Shown piece after piece: positions 33,456 through 44,500 of a stretch of DNA of 64,000 nt. The notes beneath the pieces are model-generated. The model had not been told where the DNA came from, did no database searches, and saw nothing but the letters and a program-made list of their open reading frames with translations. Source of the DNA: Hetaerina americana (lineage: Eukaryota > Arthropoda > Insecta > Odonata > Calopterygidae); the NCBI GenBank assembly GCA_022747635.1, contig JAKTNV010000014.1, forward strand, positions 5,966,001 through 6,030,000, in the 5' to 3' direction. The first letter of the stretch is position 1. Each line of letters begins with the position of its first letter. The position numbers were made by a program, and so were the translations under genes.

Positions 33456-34130
33456 GGCCCAAGAAAAAAAGAAGCAGAAACCCCAAGCGGAGGGAAGTTC
33501 TAGCGGGCGAAAGCGCGAGACGGGCGAGCGGAAACGAGGAAGAGAGACAGAACGAGGGAATGGATGGAGACGTGAAGAACACGGGAGAAGTCTAGAGAGG
33601 AGAAGATCGGTGGCGGAGTGAGCTTCCGACCCGCACCGACCACGTGGCCTAATTGAATCGACTCTCGCATGCGCCAAAGGCTTCAAAAACGCATCTCCGG
33701 AAACCATATGGTCGTCCACCCTCGCGGCAACATGGCGTTTCCCGCTTATTAACTCCGGCCCCACCTCCACCCCGTTCACCTCGTCCGCACGCTCACCCCG
33801 AAGGGAGCTCCGCCGACCGCCGCCGTCACCTGGCAGCGTAATATACATGAGCGGGCACGGACGGTTGGTTATGCGAAGCAGTCCTACACCGCGGACTCTC
33901 TCGGCGGCAAGCGGGTCGAGGCGAGAGTTTCTTCCTTCGTGCCGACGGGTGAGAAGGTGCCGGGAGGATGGCGCAACGCCTTCGCCCCGGTCCGAACACA
34001 TTCGAACAAATTGAGGCCGTTCCGATGCGAAAGAGAGAGCGTTCGTTTACTCGTCGCTGTTTAAAACGGTGGAGGGAAGGGCCGAGGACCCAAAGGGATC
34101 GTCCGAATTATCTGGGAGGTTAAACTTGCA
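33456..34130. other. CpG-rich patch, possible promoter or exon
   Basis: The clearest CpG-rich block in the second quarter of the window. A minus-strand frame of 187 codons spans 33438-34001, and shorter plus-strand frames overlap it. The product is arginine/serine/proline-rich with no known domain, as expected of random frames in G/C-rich DNA. A CACGTG lies near 33640. A promoter or first exon is possible but unproven. Confidence 0.3.
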
Positions 34131-34264
34131 TACTAAAGGAGAGGAACTAGAAAACCTCAATAGGTTAGAACATTTTCATATATGATAGATGAACATTGTC
34201 ATTTTTTTAAATAATCCCACCAATTTAACGAATTTATATAAAAAATGAATAGCACAAACTCACA

Positions 34265-34430
34265 CACACACATATATCAGGAACAGCTGAGTGTGTACGC
34301 CGCTTTGGGTGTAGTTTTTCATTTTGTTGGTTTTGCACGAGGCATTGTTCCTATTTACGGGTGGTGACTTACACCCCCCGCCACACGCCTTTGCTGCGGC
34401 TTGCGGGGTATTATGTAGATGTAGATGAAC
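34265..34430 (+). mobile_element. LINE-A 3'-end fragment, well preserved terminus
   Basis: TGTGTACGCCGCTTTGGGTG and GAGGCATTGTTCCTATTTAC lead to ACACCCCCCGCCACACGCC, GCGGCTTGCGGGGTATTATG and TAGATGTAGATG. This and the 32.6-kb copy are the closest pair of the family here. Confidence 0.92.
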
Positions 34431-36200
34431 AGCAGGTATTTAAAAATAGTTTCAGTCACATAAGTTATATTCATTTTCAATTTCATCAAAGCCAAAAATA
34501 TTTCCCTGAGGGATAACGACAGCCTACCCAATAGTGGTGGGTACGAATAGGTATTGGGCATGAATGATTTGCATAGAATAAAGTTTCACAAACTTAATGT
34601 CATGAGTTATGCTTTGATATACACCAGAACGACTGAGAAAGACCCAAATACACGACCAAGTTGCAGCTCCCTCCCCCGAATATTTACCCCAAGTGTACGA
34701 GTACTATTTGCCAAATGGAACTTTATTCAAAGAGAATTCCTGGTTTGTAAACCTTGCCTTTGATTACATGACTGTGTTGAATAGCAAGAGAAATGGATGA
34801 TGGCAGCATGGATTCCAATCAAAATATTGACGATGTCCAAATTTTGAATTCGTTGCGATCGAGGTTTGCGCCACGAAAGATCAAGGTCTAAATCTACTAA
34901 TTAAGATGCCTCTACCATTTGATCCGAGAGAGCTGGGATCTAAAGTGTCTCAAGGTGAATAGATTTAAGTCCACCAAAAATGAATGTCCAATACCATATC
35001 ATGCGTTCAAATTACGCATGCAACGTAATTTAGCCAAGCAGAACGTACTCCGCCATTTATCACCAACAGCAGACTCCGTATGCGCGGAACATGCTCAAGT
35101 TCATTTTCCCTCCCCGTTATTAGAGTCTCCCTTTGCAGTTCCTTAAAACCCCATTGATTTCACGTAATTTTATGAAGATTAAAACATCGAGTCGAAAGGA
35201 ATTTTTCAAGATTTCACAACCCACTCAATTTCCTGGATAAACTTCCTCACTCAGTAAAATGATGGAAAACGAAGTTTCAAAGGAGATAAACTATAATTAA
35301 GTATTTTTACTGAACCCTTTTACTTAAAAACTGCATCAGAAATAAAATATTCGCGAAAAATATTTCGTTATCATATACTGATAGTGAAAAATCACTATGA
35401 TATAATGGAGGATAAACAAAATATTAAATCACAAAATAAATCATATAACTTTTTTCATTTTATTCGTCCTCATCGAAGTCGATTCATAGAAGTCTATTGG
35501 CGAAAATGTTATTCATTAGAGGAGGAAAAAGATTTGGAGCAAATATAAAAATGCTCTCGAGGTCACGTTTACAGAAAGAGAACTTGCTATTTTAGAAAAG
35601 TGAACAAAGTTTCGGTCGTTCACGTGGCTATAAATAAATAAAAAAGAATTATTTAATTCAATGAATAATCTATACTATTGAATGAATAATCTATACTATT
35701 AAATGAATAATCTATACTATATAACTAACAATAATATCGCTTCATACCAAAGTTAAAGTAGAGTGACGGTAATCAATCGCCATGTGTGCTTAAATTCCGT
35801 ATGAGCGGGTGAAAAAGATGTACAAGACCGGACGATGGATTCCTTTAGTGGGATAAGTGAAAAGCAGGACCTGTAGGTCAGGAACAAACGGAATTCCGGA
35901 TAGCACTCGAACAAAAAGGCTTCGAATTGAGGGGGAAATGGACTTTACGAATCCAGATTGACAATGAGGATGGATAGTGTAGTTATTTTCAAAAACTCAC
36001 GACTTTAAAAAAAAGCCACTTTTCACTAAAAAAACACAATTTCAGGCAAAAGGGTCGACCGTGATCAAAAATATTGAAATACGTTAACATATACTAAGAT
36101 TTGACATTTTTACCATTATGAGCGATTCAAATATCGTCTAACCGATGGTTGTGGGAATGAATCGATCAGGGTAACGAATGATTTTACTAAACTTTTACCA
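34431..36200. other. Anonymous A/T-rich DNA
   Basis: Apart from the tandem repeat at 35660, nothing was recognised. Confidence 0.4.
35660..35721. repeat. Tandem repeat, three 21-bp units
   Basis: AATGAATAATCTATACTATT occurs at 35660, 35681 and 35702 (last base changed in the third), each unit separated by one base. Confidence 0.95.
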
Positions 36201-36204
36201 AATT

Positions 36205-36330
36205 AAGTTTCAATTCAAAAAATTGCGGGAGATGCTGTGACAATAACTTTTAATGGAATCATCCCCTAATACGCATTAAAATGTAAAAATTTCAAAGTGT
36301 AAAAATCATCCGTCTGGGCCGGGATCCCGC
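36205..36330 (+). repeat. SINE-2-type repeat, partial copy
   Basis: GCGGGAGATGCTGTGACAAT, AACTTTTAATGG and AATTTCAAAGTGTAAAAATC match copies at 43.7 kb and (in reverse) 53.9 kb. The tRNA-like part has decayed here. Confidence 0.75.
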
Positions 36331-37005
36331 TTCCAAATCCTTATTTGCCACAGCCAACTTTAATCCAAATGCCACGCCTGCAAACTGGTCCGTGGAATCT
36401 CCATGTTATTCCATGGTAACTCAGTAACCATGACCGAATAAACATGATGACTTGGTACCGGAAAAAAGTTCGTCCTATCCGCTAAATTTTTTGAAATCGA
36501 TAATTGTTTCGAAATAGGAAAATGTATTTTGGAAAAAATTGGAATGGATCCAGGATATATTTCCGGTGATTGACGAGCCTCCTTTTCCTGCGCACAATTA
36601 GGATCCGAATTTTTTTCACATTTCATTTGTTATACTTGGCCTATATTTTTAAAACATATTTCGTGCATCCCATAGTTTTTAATCCGCAAAAAAATAATTG
36701 ACCGCCAAAACGAAGTCCGCTTCTCTATAATCGCATTGAATATTATGAAATGGTTGAGCTCCATAGCTGATGAAGTTTTTCAGTCTCCTTCATATTGACG
36801 AAACTGTAAAAACCCCAACTTCGAATGCGAAATCATTTCGCATTTTCCCTTGTTTAAGGCCTCAAATATTTTCCAGGAGTCGCATATTTTTTGCACCAAA
36901 ACGATGAGAAATAATCGCTCGTCTCTCATTCTTTCGAGAAACACCACCATTTATCGCACCAACCTGACAAGTGCTCGGCAATTCATTACATCTTTACAAC
37001 GCGGA
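36331..37005. other. Anonymous DNA
   Basis: Nothing recognisable. Confidence 0.4.
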
Positions 37006-37480
37006 GAGAGAAACGGAGAGTGAGGGAGGGGGGTTGGTGTAGCGTCAGGGCTCGTGTATTGTATGTACGTACTGCTCTACTTAGGACGGAGAGGGTGGGT
37101 CACATGACAACGGTTGAAATAACACGCGATTCGAGGAAGTAAGTGAAAGAGAATAAAAAAAGAATGAGCCCGGGGCATTGTTCCCCCTCAAGAATTGCGC
37201 GCAGGTGTCACGCGGTTGTATTGCACTCCGTCCCGCGGGGTAGGGGGGTGGCGTAATGAAACCACGTCGCCCTCCACCCCCGCCCCCCCTCTTGTCGCCT
37301 TTTGTCTACGGGAAAGCTGGCGAACAAACGGCTTGCGTGCGAAAATTTGCACTCCCGTTCGGGACAGTGACCGGAGCCGCCTGGTAGAGTGGTACCGCGA
37401 GTCAAGAAGTCTCGACCAACCAAGAACAACGAGCGTAAAGGAGAGAATAGATGGCGTTCGAAATAAGAGGATTTAGTGGC
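37006..37480. other. G/C-rich patch
   Basis: Contains CpG and C/G runs, strongest at 37190-37420. Overlapping frames (plus 37195-37476, minus 37208-37585) have no recognisable domain. Confidence 0.25.
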
Positions 37481-39585
37481 CTGGTTGAAAAATACGTGCG
37501 CACTAGCACAGCAAGGTCGTCTTCGACAATTTATAGAAACGGGGAGGCAATAGGGTGAGCCACACGTAATCGACTTCGGGATCAAATATTCCGCATTAAT
37601 ATCCAGAATTAAATTTCTCTAAAATTACCGCTAATTAAGAGTCCGAAATGAGTTGCATAAAATACCCCCTTTCAATCTTACGGACACAACTTTCTTTTGT
37701 CAGCGCTTGGTACAAGGTCACTATCGTAAATATTAAGCCATGCCTTTACTACAAGCAGGAACCAGGACACAACCGATGTGTTCATAATAACAATATGATA
37801 AGCAAAAATGCACATTATTTCTATAAATTCGTAAAAAATACGGAAAGTTTCGAAACCCGCAAGTGGAAATGAACGCTAGTATTTTCGCAAGATAAAACCT
37901 GAATTAATGTAATGATTTTTTTACACATTTATGTTATCCCAAGCCAATTATGAATAAAAGGGAAACTATGGATTTGAAAAATATGAAAAAAATAAGGTAG
38001 CATATGAATTTACACAAAGGCCTGTTCTATGCACTTGTCTACTGTAAAAATCTTTCAAAATTAAACAAATAAAACATTCATATTTTAATTTTTTTTTGAT
38101 GGAGTATATATATCCCAAAATGCACAAATGAATACCCCACAATCTTCCCACGATACTCTCAAGGCAAATTCTTAAACTGAACATCCTATGAGGGAAAGGG
38201 AGTTGCTATCCCCGGGCTCTTACGAAAAGAAGCGATTTACGTACTCTTATAAATGCATTTTTTTGTCAGTAATACAAAAGTAACTGTTATAAAATTAATG
38301 TTTTGCGCGGTGAGTTACAATTGAAACGTTAGTATATGAGTACAAGATCGTTCAATGCTACATCAGATTGAAAAAAGGGAAAATAATGTTTAGTAAATTT
38401 CTTCGCATGATAAAATCATAGCTTTCAACTCAACAGAAGGGATGCGCATGCGAATGAGAAAACTGTGCGAATCTATTTAAATCAGAACTACATAATTTCT
38501 CTTCGGATGCCTAGCTATCTTTCTCTCGTTCATCTGTTTTGATTTATTGCAATTGTGTCCAATGGATATTTGTAACATGGTCGTTGGGTTAATGCAGGAA
38601 GAACCACCTAAAGCTTAATTCCTTCAATCTTTTAATCATAAGTTTTTTCCTGAGATGGAAGTAAACGAATATATCTTTCAATATTTACTTTTAACTATAG
38701 TAAAGTCCTCCTGAGCTCGGTGTGAAAATAAAGCTCGCGCTTTACCTCGAGGTTCATAAGTAATTTAATACTGATGTAATCGGTCACGGCATACCCCATA
38801 TTACGCCAAAGGGGATGAATTCTATTGCAAGTAAATATTTTAGGCAAATAAATGGGCCCAAAATACGTCAGTGTCATCATTTAATAAATTCTAATACGCT
38901 TCGATGAAACTTGTATTTCCTCGATCAGTGGGCGGCAGGCCACTACATATTAAGAATTAAAATAGTGATAAAATAAGTCAATAAGGAGCAATATACATGT
39001 GCCTTTTTGAATTTCAGGTTGGTGCATCATGCGAGGTTTTCTTGTATAAATGAACGACGTTACGTTTGATAGCACATTTTTAATGCATGGTTTATTTTTT
39101 TTCAAAATTACACTCTATGATGAACAGTCATTAAAGTCGATCAACTATTTGAAGTGATTTCCATTAATTTTATTTTCATAGCGAACACGAAGGTAATAAG
39201 TACAAGTGTTCCTTCGAATAACATAACGTTGTGCATAAATAGTAAAGATAAAATCGAGCATAATTGAGGCAACTTGGCCTCTCAACTCAAGTTAAAGACA
39301 TAAAATAGTGGAAATAACATTGCTAATTGTTAATTTTATTTCCACCATGCTTCCTAGCGCTAAAATCGTACCATAAAAAAACTATGCACTAGTCTGGTCT
39401 CCAAAATTATTTAGAAAAGGTTTCCATTTGAAGTTATTAGAAATTTTATGAAAAGAAAAAAATGCTCCTCTGTACACATGGCCTCATTGGTTCTAGGAGC
39501 ATTTGGACATTTTAAAAGGTACGTTGCACCTTTTACTCTCCGAGTTTTCCTTTGCCACATCGAGGGAATTATTATCCCACCAAAT
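37481..39585. other. Anonymous A/T-rich DNA
   Basis: No gene was recognised. A stretch at 39017-39055 (CAGGTTGGTGCATCATGCGA) looks vaguely like a mariner end but has no visible partner. Confidence 0.4.
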
Positions 39586-39589
39586 TATA

Positions 39590-39945
39590 TTTTTAGATCC
39601 GACCACAGGGATAAAATAAGATAGATGAGATAGGCACCCTCACAAAACAGATTCAAGAACTCGTTCTTCCGTCACGATACGCAATCATGAAAAAATCGAA
39701 CCAAAGAACCTGAAAAAAACTAACTTAAAGACAAGTATTTAATTATCTAGACAAAATTTGCATGATGTATACACGAAGGTTTTAGTTTATGTGTACGAGT
39801 GTTTAATTTTTTTGCTAATACGCTCGTATATATTCAAATGAATACATGAACTAATATTTCTGCATTCGTCGTTGGTGCCCTAACACCACCTGCCACACGC
39901 CACACAGGAGGGCTTACAAGGCAATGGATAAATGTGGACGGAGCA
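39590..39945 (+). mobile_element. LINE-A copy with 3' untranslated region
   Basis: It starts with a degraded ORF end similar to the 23.9-kb copy: GATAAAATAAGATAGATGAG, then ACCCTCACAAAACAGATTCA. It ends in TGCCCTAACACCACCTGCCA, CACGCCACACAGGAGGGCTT. The closing arm and tail have decayed. Confidence 0.85.
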
Positions 39946-40162
39946 GTAGTATTAAATGAGGATTAAGCGGGCAATGGGAATTGCCAGTACTCATGGAAAA
40001 ACAACCTTATCGTCCAAAATCGCCCATTCACTGTCGAAATTTGCCATGTCTAGACCAAATACAATGAATTTTTATTTTTCCATGACAAGAACCGTAAAAG
40101 TGCTTGGCTATATTTAGGAAATTTGTTGTCTCCGGCGTGACTTTATGGAATTTACAAAGCAT

Positions 40163-40324
40163 ATTTAACTGAAATAAGTAACTTGGTAATTCCACACAAA
40201 CTTTATTAAAATACCTAGGTTTCAACGTAGAACTTCATCATCATGGCCTGTTGATGGCATCCAAACTATGTCGTATTTCAATGAAGTTAGCGTGGAATCA
40301 CCGAGTTACTTCTTTCAGTTAAAT
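40163..40324. mobile_element. Inverted-repeat (fold-back) element candidate
   Basis: The 52-bp arms at 40163-40214 and 40273-40324 are reverse complements at 45 of 52 positions, separated by 58 bp. The outer ends read ATTTAACTGAAATAAGTAAC and GTTACTTCTTTCAGTTAAAT. No protein is encoded. It resembles a small fold-back or MITE-like element. No clear target-site duplication was seen. Confidence 0.75.
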
Positions 40325-40684
40325 ACATGCAGGAGTTTTGTATAGATGAATCCTTCAGATTATAATAAAGGTATTTAATGAACCAATTTGAGCTCACCCA
40401 CAGGAAACCACGAGGTTATTTCGTCGCACTCACCTGTAAATAATACAGAAAATCAATCATTAAAATGACAAATATAGTCAGTAGTCAACTTCAAGGAATA
40501 AAAAAAGTAACATATTAATTACAAAGATGCATTTTATGGCTGCAGGACAAAAATAAGTGAGGAACTACATAAAAGGATAACAGATATAGACATATACGTA
40601 CACAATAAAACGTAGCAAACGCCCGAAACGTTATACACGGACGGGCAGACGTGCGGATATTATGGGCGCAAATTAAACAGCAAA

Positions 40685-40729
40685 TGTCAAACAGGCGGTT
40701 CTCCTGTAGAGAGAAGAGCCTGTTTGACA
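40685..40729. repeat. Strong 45-nt stem-loop
   Basis: The 12-bp perfect stem TGTCAAACAGGC / GCCTGTTTGACA encloses a 2x2 internal loop, a second 5-bp stem TTCTC / GAGAA, and a 7-base loop. It is too short for a typical animal pre-miRNA unless the flanks also pair, which they do not obviously do. Confidence 0.8.
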
Positions 40730-41725
40730 CTTCAAAACAACCTGAGGAGATTTTAGCGAAGAGATTTTCAATCAAAGTAGTCATCTGACTAGACAAGACG
40801 ATGTCATGCATGTACACAACACAATAACATGCATACGCGGTAGATGACCTGGAAGCAAAATAAAAACTTAAGCACCACGGGTAAGCGTTTTTACCAAATG
40901 TCTTTTCGTATTTTATGGAAGCAATTTTTTTGACGTGGCTAAATAGAAGACAAGATGAGAATCAAAGATACGACTGTTAAGGAAAGTGTTTTTTCACAGA
41001 TGAACAATACGGCATAATTCACACTCGAGCAAGGTTCTTTTTCATTCGGTCATTCGGCTACCTAACTCGCCACTATACCGCACACAGTGTAATACGGGCG
41101 ACGCACACATCAGACGTGCGAGAAACGCCGCCACTCCAGTTACGTATCTGTCCCAGCGTAGTTGTTCGACAAATCAAACCGCCATGACGACTTCATCAAT
41201 CAAACTTTGTTCTAATGAATACCCTATCCTTTTATTATACCCTCATGCACATTCTGACACTCTACTGACCACGTGAATAAATTCATTCCGCAACATTAAT
41301 CAATATCCTTTACCAAGGCCTTCAATAACGTCGCGATGACATTGACGACGGCTCTTTTTCGTGTGACCGACGAAGTATTCAGGTTTCTTTATCGGGGATA
41401 TTCGGAAAATTGATTAGCAAGAGGAAGTGGGGAACTCATATCAACTCTCACGGACCACCTGATATTTATATCCTTCAACACCTTTAAAAATTCCAACACA
41501 TTTTATCAGGCGGTATCTTTCTTTCTACCATTCTTGGAAACCTTCCGACACCTGTTTTGTGGATAACTCTGCGATATATTTTCTGGATTGTTAAACTTGA
41601 TCGAATAATTTGAACAAGTTTACGAGTTGAAAACATTTTTCGCTTTTCCAAAATTAATCCCTCGACAAAGGTGATTCACATGACGGGGAAATTTTTTACT
41701 CTAATGGCAAGCAAACGAATAGCAA
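40730..41725. other. Anonymous DNA
   Basis: Nothing recognisable. Confidence 0.45.
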
Positions 41726-41730
41726 TAGTC

Positions 41731-42042
41731 TGGGGGTCGAGATGGTGCGGGGGCTAACGTACTGGCTTCCCACCCAGAGGGCGCGGGTTCAAATCCCGGT
41801 GGTGTTGAATGTTTTTCAGAGGTATCTCGATCCCTACTTGAGGTGCTTTGTGGAGGGCACTTTGAGTGATTACGCCGTCCGTCCGTCGGATTAGACGTTA
41901 AGCTGCGGACCTTGGCGCCTCCCGTAAAAAGTAGGCTAATGCCGACGCCGGGTTCCTCTCCACCCTTCATCCTTTCCTGTCCATCCCCTATGGTGCAAAT
42001 GACCTCAGTTGTCGGTCGCCTCCCCTAAAAACTACTACTACT
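41731..42042 (+). repeat. SINE-1, near full length
   Basis: The head has GATGGTGCGGGGGCTAACG (A-box region) and GGTTCAAATCC (B box). The body has TTACGCCGTCCGTCCGTCGG, GACGTTAAGC, GCTAATGCCGACGCC, then ATGACCTCAGTTGTCGG and a (CTA)n tail. It is very similar to the 15.5-kb copy but has one extra CCGT in the core. Confidence 0.92.
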
Positions 42043-42785
42043 TTCTAATTCTACAATACTAAGTCTTTCTAATTAACGATCAAAGTTTTAGAATTCAGAG
42101 CAGCACAATCCTAGAGTCGTTAATGGCTAAACGTAGCAGAGGGGGCTGAAATCGCAAAATCCAAACGAGTAGCAAGCCGTAATTTTTTGTCGTAGGCTCG
42201 AGTCATATTGATACGGACTATAACCTTGACGATTTGGAAGCGCCTGCATGATCTCCTATAGAGCTGTTCTGCCAGGATCAATGATAGATGATCCTGATAT
42301 GACCACCTAGATCTATCCATTTGGCATTGGTGGCCTTATACCATGGGTAGCCATTGATCGAGGGTTAGGAACCAGACAAAAGGCAGTCCACGCAACGTCT
42401 GTCTTCCTCAGTGAGGCGGTTGCAAAGAAGTCTAACTGTAGCGGGGTGGTCATTGAAGTGATGTTGTCCTGTTAAAAACACTGAGGAAGCGAATGGAGAA
42501 TCATCTCGGGTTCCTTTCTCATCGCAATGAATACCTGTATGGGCAGAATCAAACGTATAATAAATCCGGACAATAACATTTCTCCACCCATTGCGGTGAT
42601 TTCCCTAGCAGCGGGAGAGGCAAGGCCTCAGCGGTCGTCATCTCTCGAGATCCTTAATAGCTCGGATATATAGTCGGATTGCCTCTAGAGCATTTGTAGC
42701 TATTAAGTTTCAGTCTAGGTTCGCGAAATCTTTCTATAGACTCCTCCCATGACGCGAAAACAAGGAAGTTTGAAGAATTTATCGA
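42043..42785. other. DNA with one unrecognised protein-like stretch
   Basis: Only the minus-strand open stretch at 42365-42604 stands out. No repeat family match was seen. Confidence 0.35.
42365..42604 (-). pseudogene. Unrecognised protein-like remnant, perhaps a LINE RNase H tail
   Basis: About 79 codons are open on the minus strand, reading ... LTGQHHFNDHPATVRLLCN, RLTEEDRRCVDCLLSGS and a stop. The LTG(H/Q)...C..C spacing loosely recalls the post-RNase H region of some LINE ORFs. There is no Met start and no neighbour to support it. The resemblance is weak. Confidence 0.15.
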
Positions 42786-43470
42786 GACTCAGGGGTTGGC
42801 TGAGGATCCCCCGTCCGTATCTGTCACCCTCAAAACTTCCGTCATCCCCTCGCACGTATCTTCCATTCCACGAGATCCAATCCGAACCACTCTTGGCGAC
42901 CAATCCCAACCAAGGCATCCGCTCGCGGACCGAAGACTCCATCGGGAAAAAAGAAATCCATGGGGGTGGGGGGGGCGACACACATCCGCCCATTCTTTTT
43001 CTCCAAGATTTCATTCCGCAAAAGTTCATCAGATGGAGACGGGACTTAGAGGGCTTCCGCGGTGATATTGGTAGAGGGGGGTCGCGATGGAGGGGGCGGG
43101 TGCTAGGGGGTTAGCGGAGGAGGAAACCCCTGGGTTTTCCCCTTTCAGTTGGTTGCCTTTCCCTTACGCTCTCCTCCTCGGCTCCTGCGGTTTACCCGAG
43201 CGTGATGAGGTGCAGCGTAGCGAGGCGAGAATAAGATTGAATGGAAGGGCAGAGGGAGGGAGGAAGGGAGTTCGGAAGGAAGAGAAGGCGAGAGAGAGAG
43301 AGAGAGACTGGGGTTCGGAGAGGGAGGCCAATGAGGAAAATGAGGGTGAAAAGAGATGATACCGGTAGGCCGGCTGAACGAGATATGAGGAGGGGACCAG
43401 TCTTGGAGGAAGATCCCGGAAATTCCTTTAAAAAAACATCCAAACCGAGTACCTGCTTCTCCAGGTCTTA
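42786..43470. other. G/C-rich then purine-rich patch
   Basis: G-rich (42960-43110) then A/G-rich (43230-43345, with an (AG)n run). Several overlapping frames are R/E/G-rich artefacts. Confidence 0.35.
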
Positions 43471-43569
43471 AAATGTTCCCTCTTCTCCTCTCCGAGACAT
43501 CCCATTAGGTTTTATAACACTTCGGGGAAACAATTAAAGCGACTCGGTTATATATCCCAGCGTTTGGTA

Positions 43570-43665
43570 ACAGCTACACGGTACTACACAAGCCACCGGC
43601 GAGGTGATGTGGCTAGGGGTGGCATGCACAGCACACCAAGGGTTGCGGTCACGTTCCCTACGTGA
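43570..43665 (-). mobile_element. LINE-A 3'-end fragment in reverse
   Basis: CACAAGCCACCGGCGAGGTG, then ATGTGGCTAGGGGTGG: the family terminus read in reverse, with ACGGTACTACACAAGCC in place of the tail. Confidence 0.65.
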
Positions 43666-43724
43666 AACACTGGCAGTTACAAGAAACCTCGGTCATATTA
43701 GGGAAATTAAAATTAACTCATCCG

Positions 43725-43900
43725 AATAACCTGAAGGTAATTCAAGAAACTGCGGGAGGTGCCGCGACAGTAACTTTTAAGAGTCAACCCATAACGCGCA
43801 TTACAATGCAACAATTTTGGAGAGTAAAAAATTATTCTCCTTGACCGGGATTAGCTATTGGGTTCGAACACCACTTCGGGTATACACCATCTGGTGTTGT
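43725..43900 (+). repeat. SINE-2-type repeat with tRNA-like end
   Basis: ACTGCGGGAGGTGCCGCGAC, AGTAACTTTTAAGAG and CATTACAATGCAACA match the 36.2 and 53.9 kb copies. A B-box-like GGGTTCGAACACC follows at about 43859-43871. Confidence 0.75.
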
Positions 43901-44039
43901 GCTGCGTGGAATGGATTGCTCTTCGAATGCTGTTATGGATATCATGGGCTGAGGTCATCCCATTTTAGTATATGAGCTAATATATGAGGTATGTCCGGAA
44001 AATATCCAGCCATGCAATATTTTGGTAAATAAAGCCTAA

Positions 44040-44222
44040 CTAGAGCAACCGTTTGTTGGGATTTTGGGGCTTTGTTCCAGGGTCATAGCCGTAGACCCAT
44101 GACTCAACTCCAGTTATGACCTTTTTTTAGTAACCTGGGTCATCGTTTGCGACTTGGAACAAGTCCCCTGCGACTACAGCACGAAATTCTTGACGCTGGC
44201 CAGATAGAGAAAGCGACGAGGC
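44040..44222 (-). pseudogene. mariner transposase fragment, first catalytic aspartate region
   Basis: The minus-strand frame reads SGQRQEFRAVVAGDLFQVAN, DDPGY, stop, KKVITGVESWVYGYDPGTKP. Mariners have ...LFQVANEDPDFLKKVITGDESWVYGYDPETK. One stop replaces F/L, and the catalytic GDE has become GVE. Confidence 0.88.
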
Positions 44223-44325
44223 AACTGAAGGTCATTCCGAAAAAGGACTTTGCCGATTGTTTTTAAAAGAGACGCTGGGATAAGTGTGTGAGGTCCCAAG
44301 GGGAGTACTTCGAAGGGGACTAAGG
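44220..44325 (+). pseudogene. mariner transposase C-terminal fragment
   Basis: The plus-strand frame reads ATRQLKVIPKKDFADCF, stop, KRRWDKCVRSQGEYFEGD, stop. This is the mariner C-terminal signature W-x-K-C...G-x-YFEGD. It lies opposite in orientation to the catalytic fragment next to it. Confidence 0.88.
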
Positions 44326-44399
44326 TCTCATTGTTCTAGATAGGTTATTTTTCTCAAAATATTGCATGGCTGGATCCTTTCCGGACAAACCTCGCACAT

Positions 44400-44500
44400 T
44401 CAACTGCATGCATGTACAGTTATTGCATGCATGTCTGGTTCCCATTCCACACGCCCTTGAGATGGCTTGCGAGGTATCGCGTTTACGTAGATGTAACGAG
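44400..44500 (+). mobile_element. LINE-A 3'-end fragment
   Basis: CCCATTCCACACGCCCTTGA, GATGGCTTGCGAGGTATCGC, then TTTACGTAGATGTAACG: a degraded terminus with part of the tail. It starts just after the mariner derivative. Confidence 0.75.

Larger units (their letters stand above)
43985..44395. mobile_element. Rearranged, non-autonomous mariner derivative
   Basis: The ends are inverted repeats of about 38 bp: GAGGTATGTCCGGAAAATAT at 43986 and GAGGTTTGTCCGGAAAGGAT in reverse from 44393. They share the inner ATCCAGCCATGCAATATTTT. A TA precedes the left end; the right TA has decayed. The coding remnants face opposite ways: minus-strand catalytic region (44040-44222) and plus-strand C-terminus (44220-44325). 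The middle of the gene is gone, so it could move only with outside transposase. Its ends differ from those of the 13.3-kb element. Confidence 0.9.

Noticed and set aside
33438..34001. 187-codon minus-strand frame
   Set aside because: G/C-rich DNA has few stops. The product is R/S/P-rich without a recognisable domain, so it is recorded only as a CpG-rich patch.
39014..39060. Possible mariner terminal repeat (CAGGTTGGTGCATCATGCGA)
   Set aside because: No matching inverted end or transposase remnant was seen within 1.5 kb.
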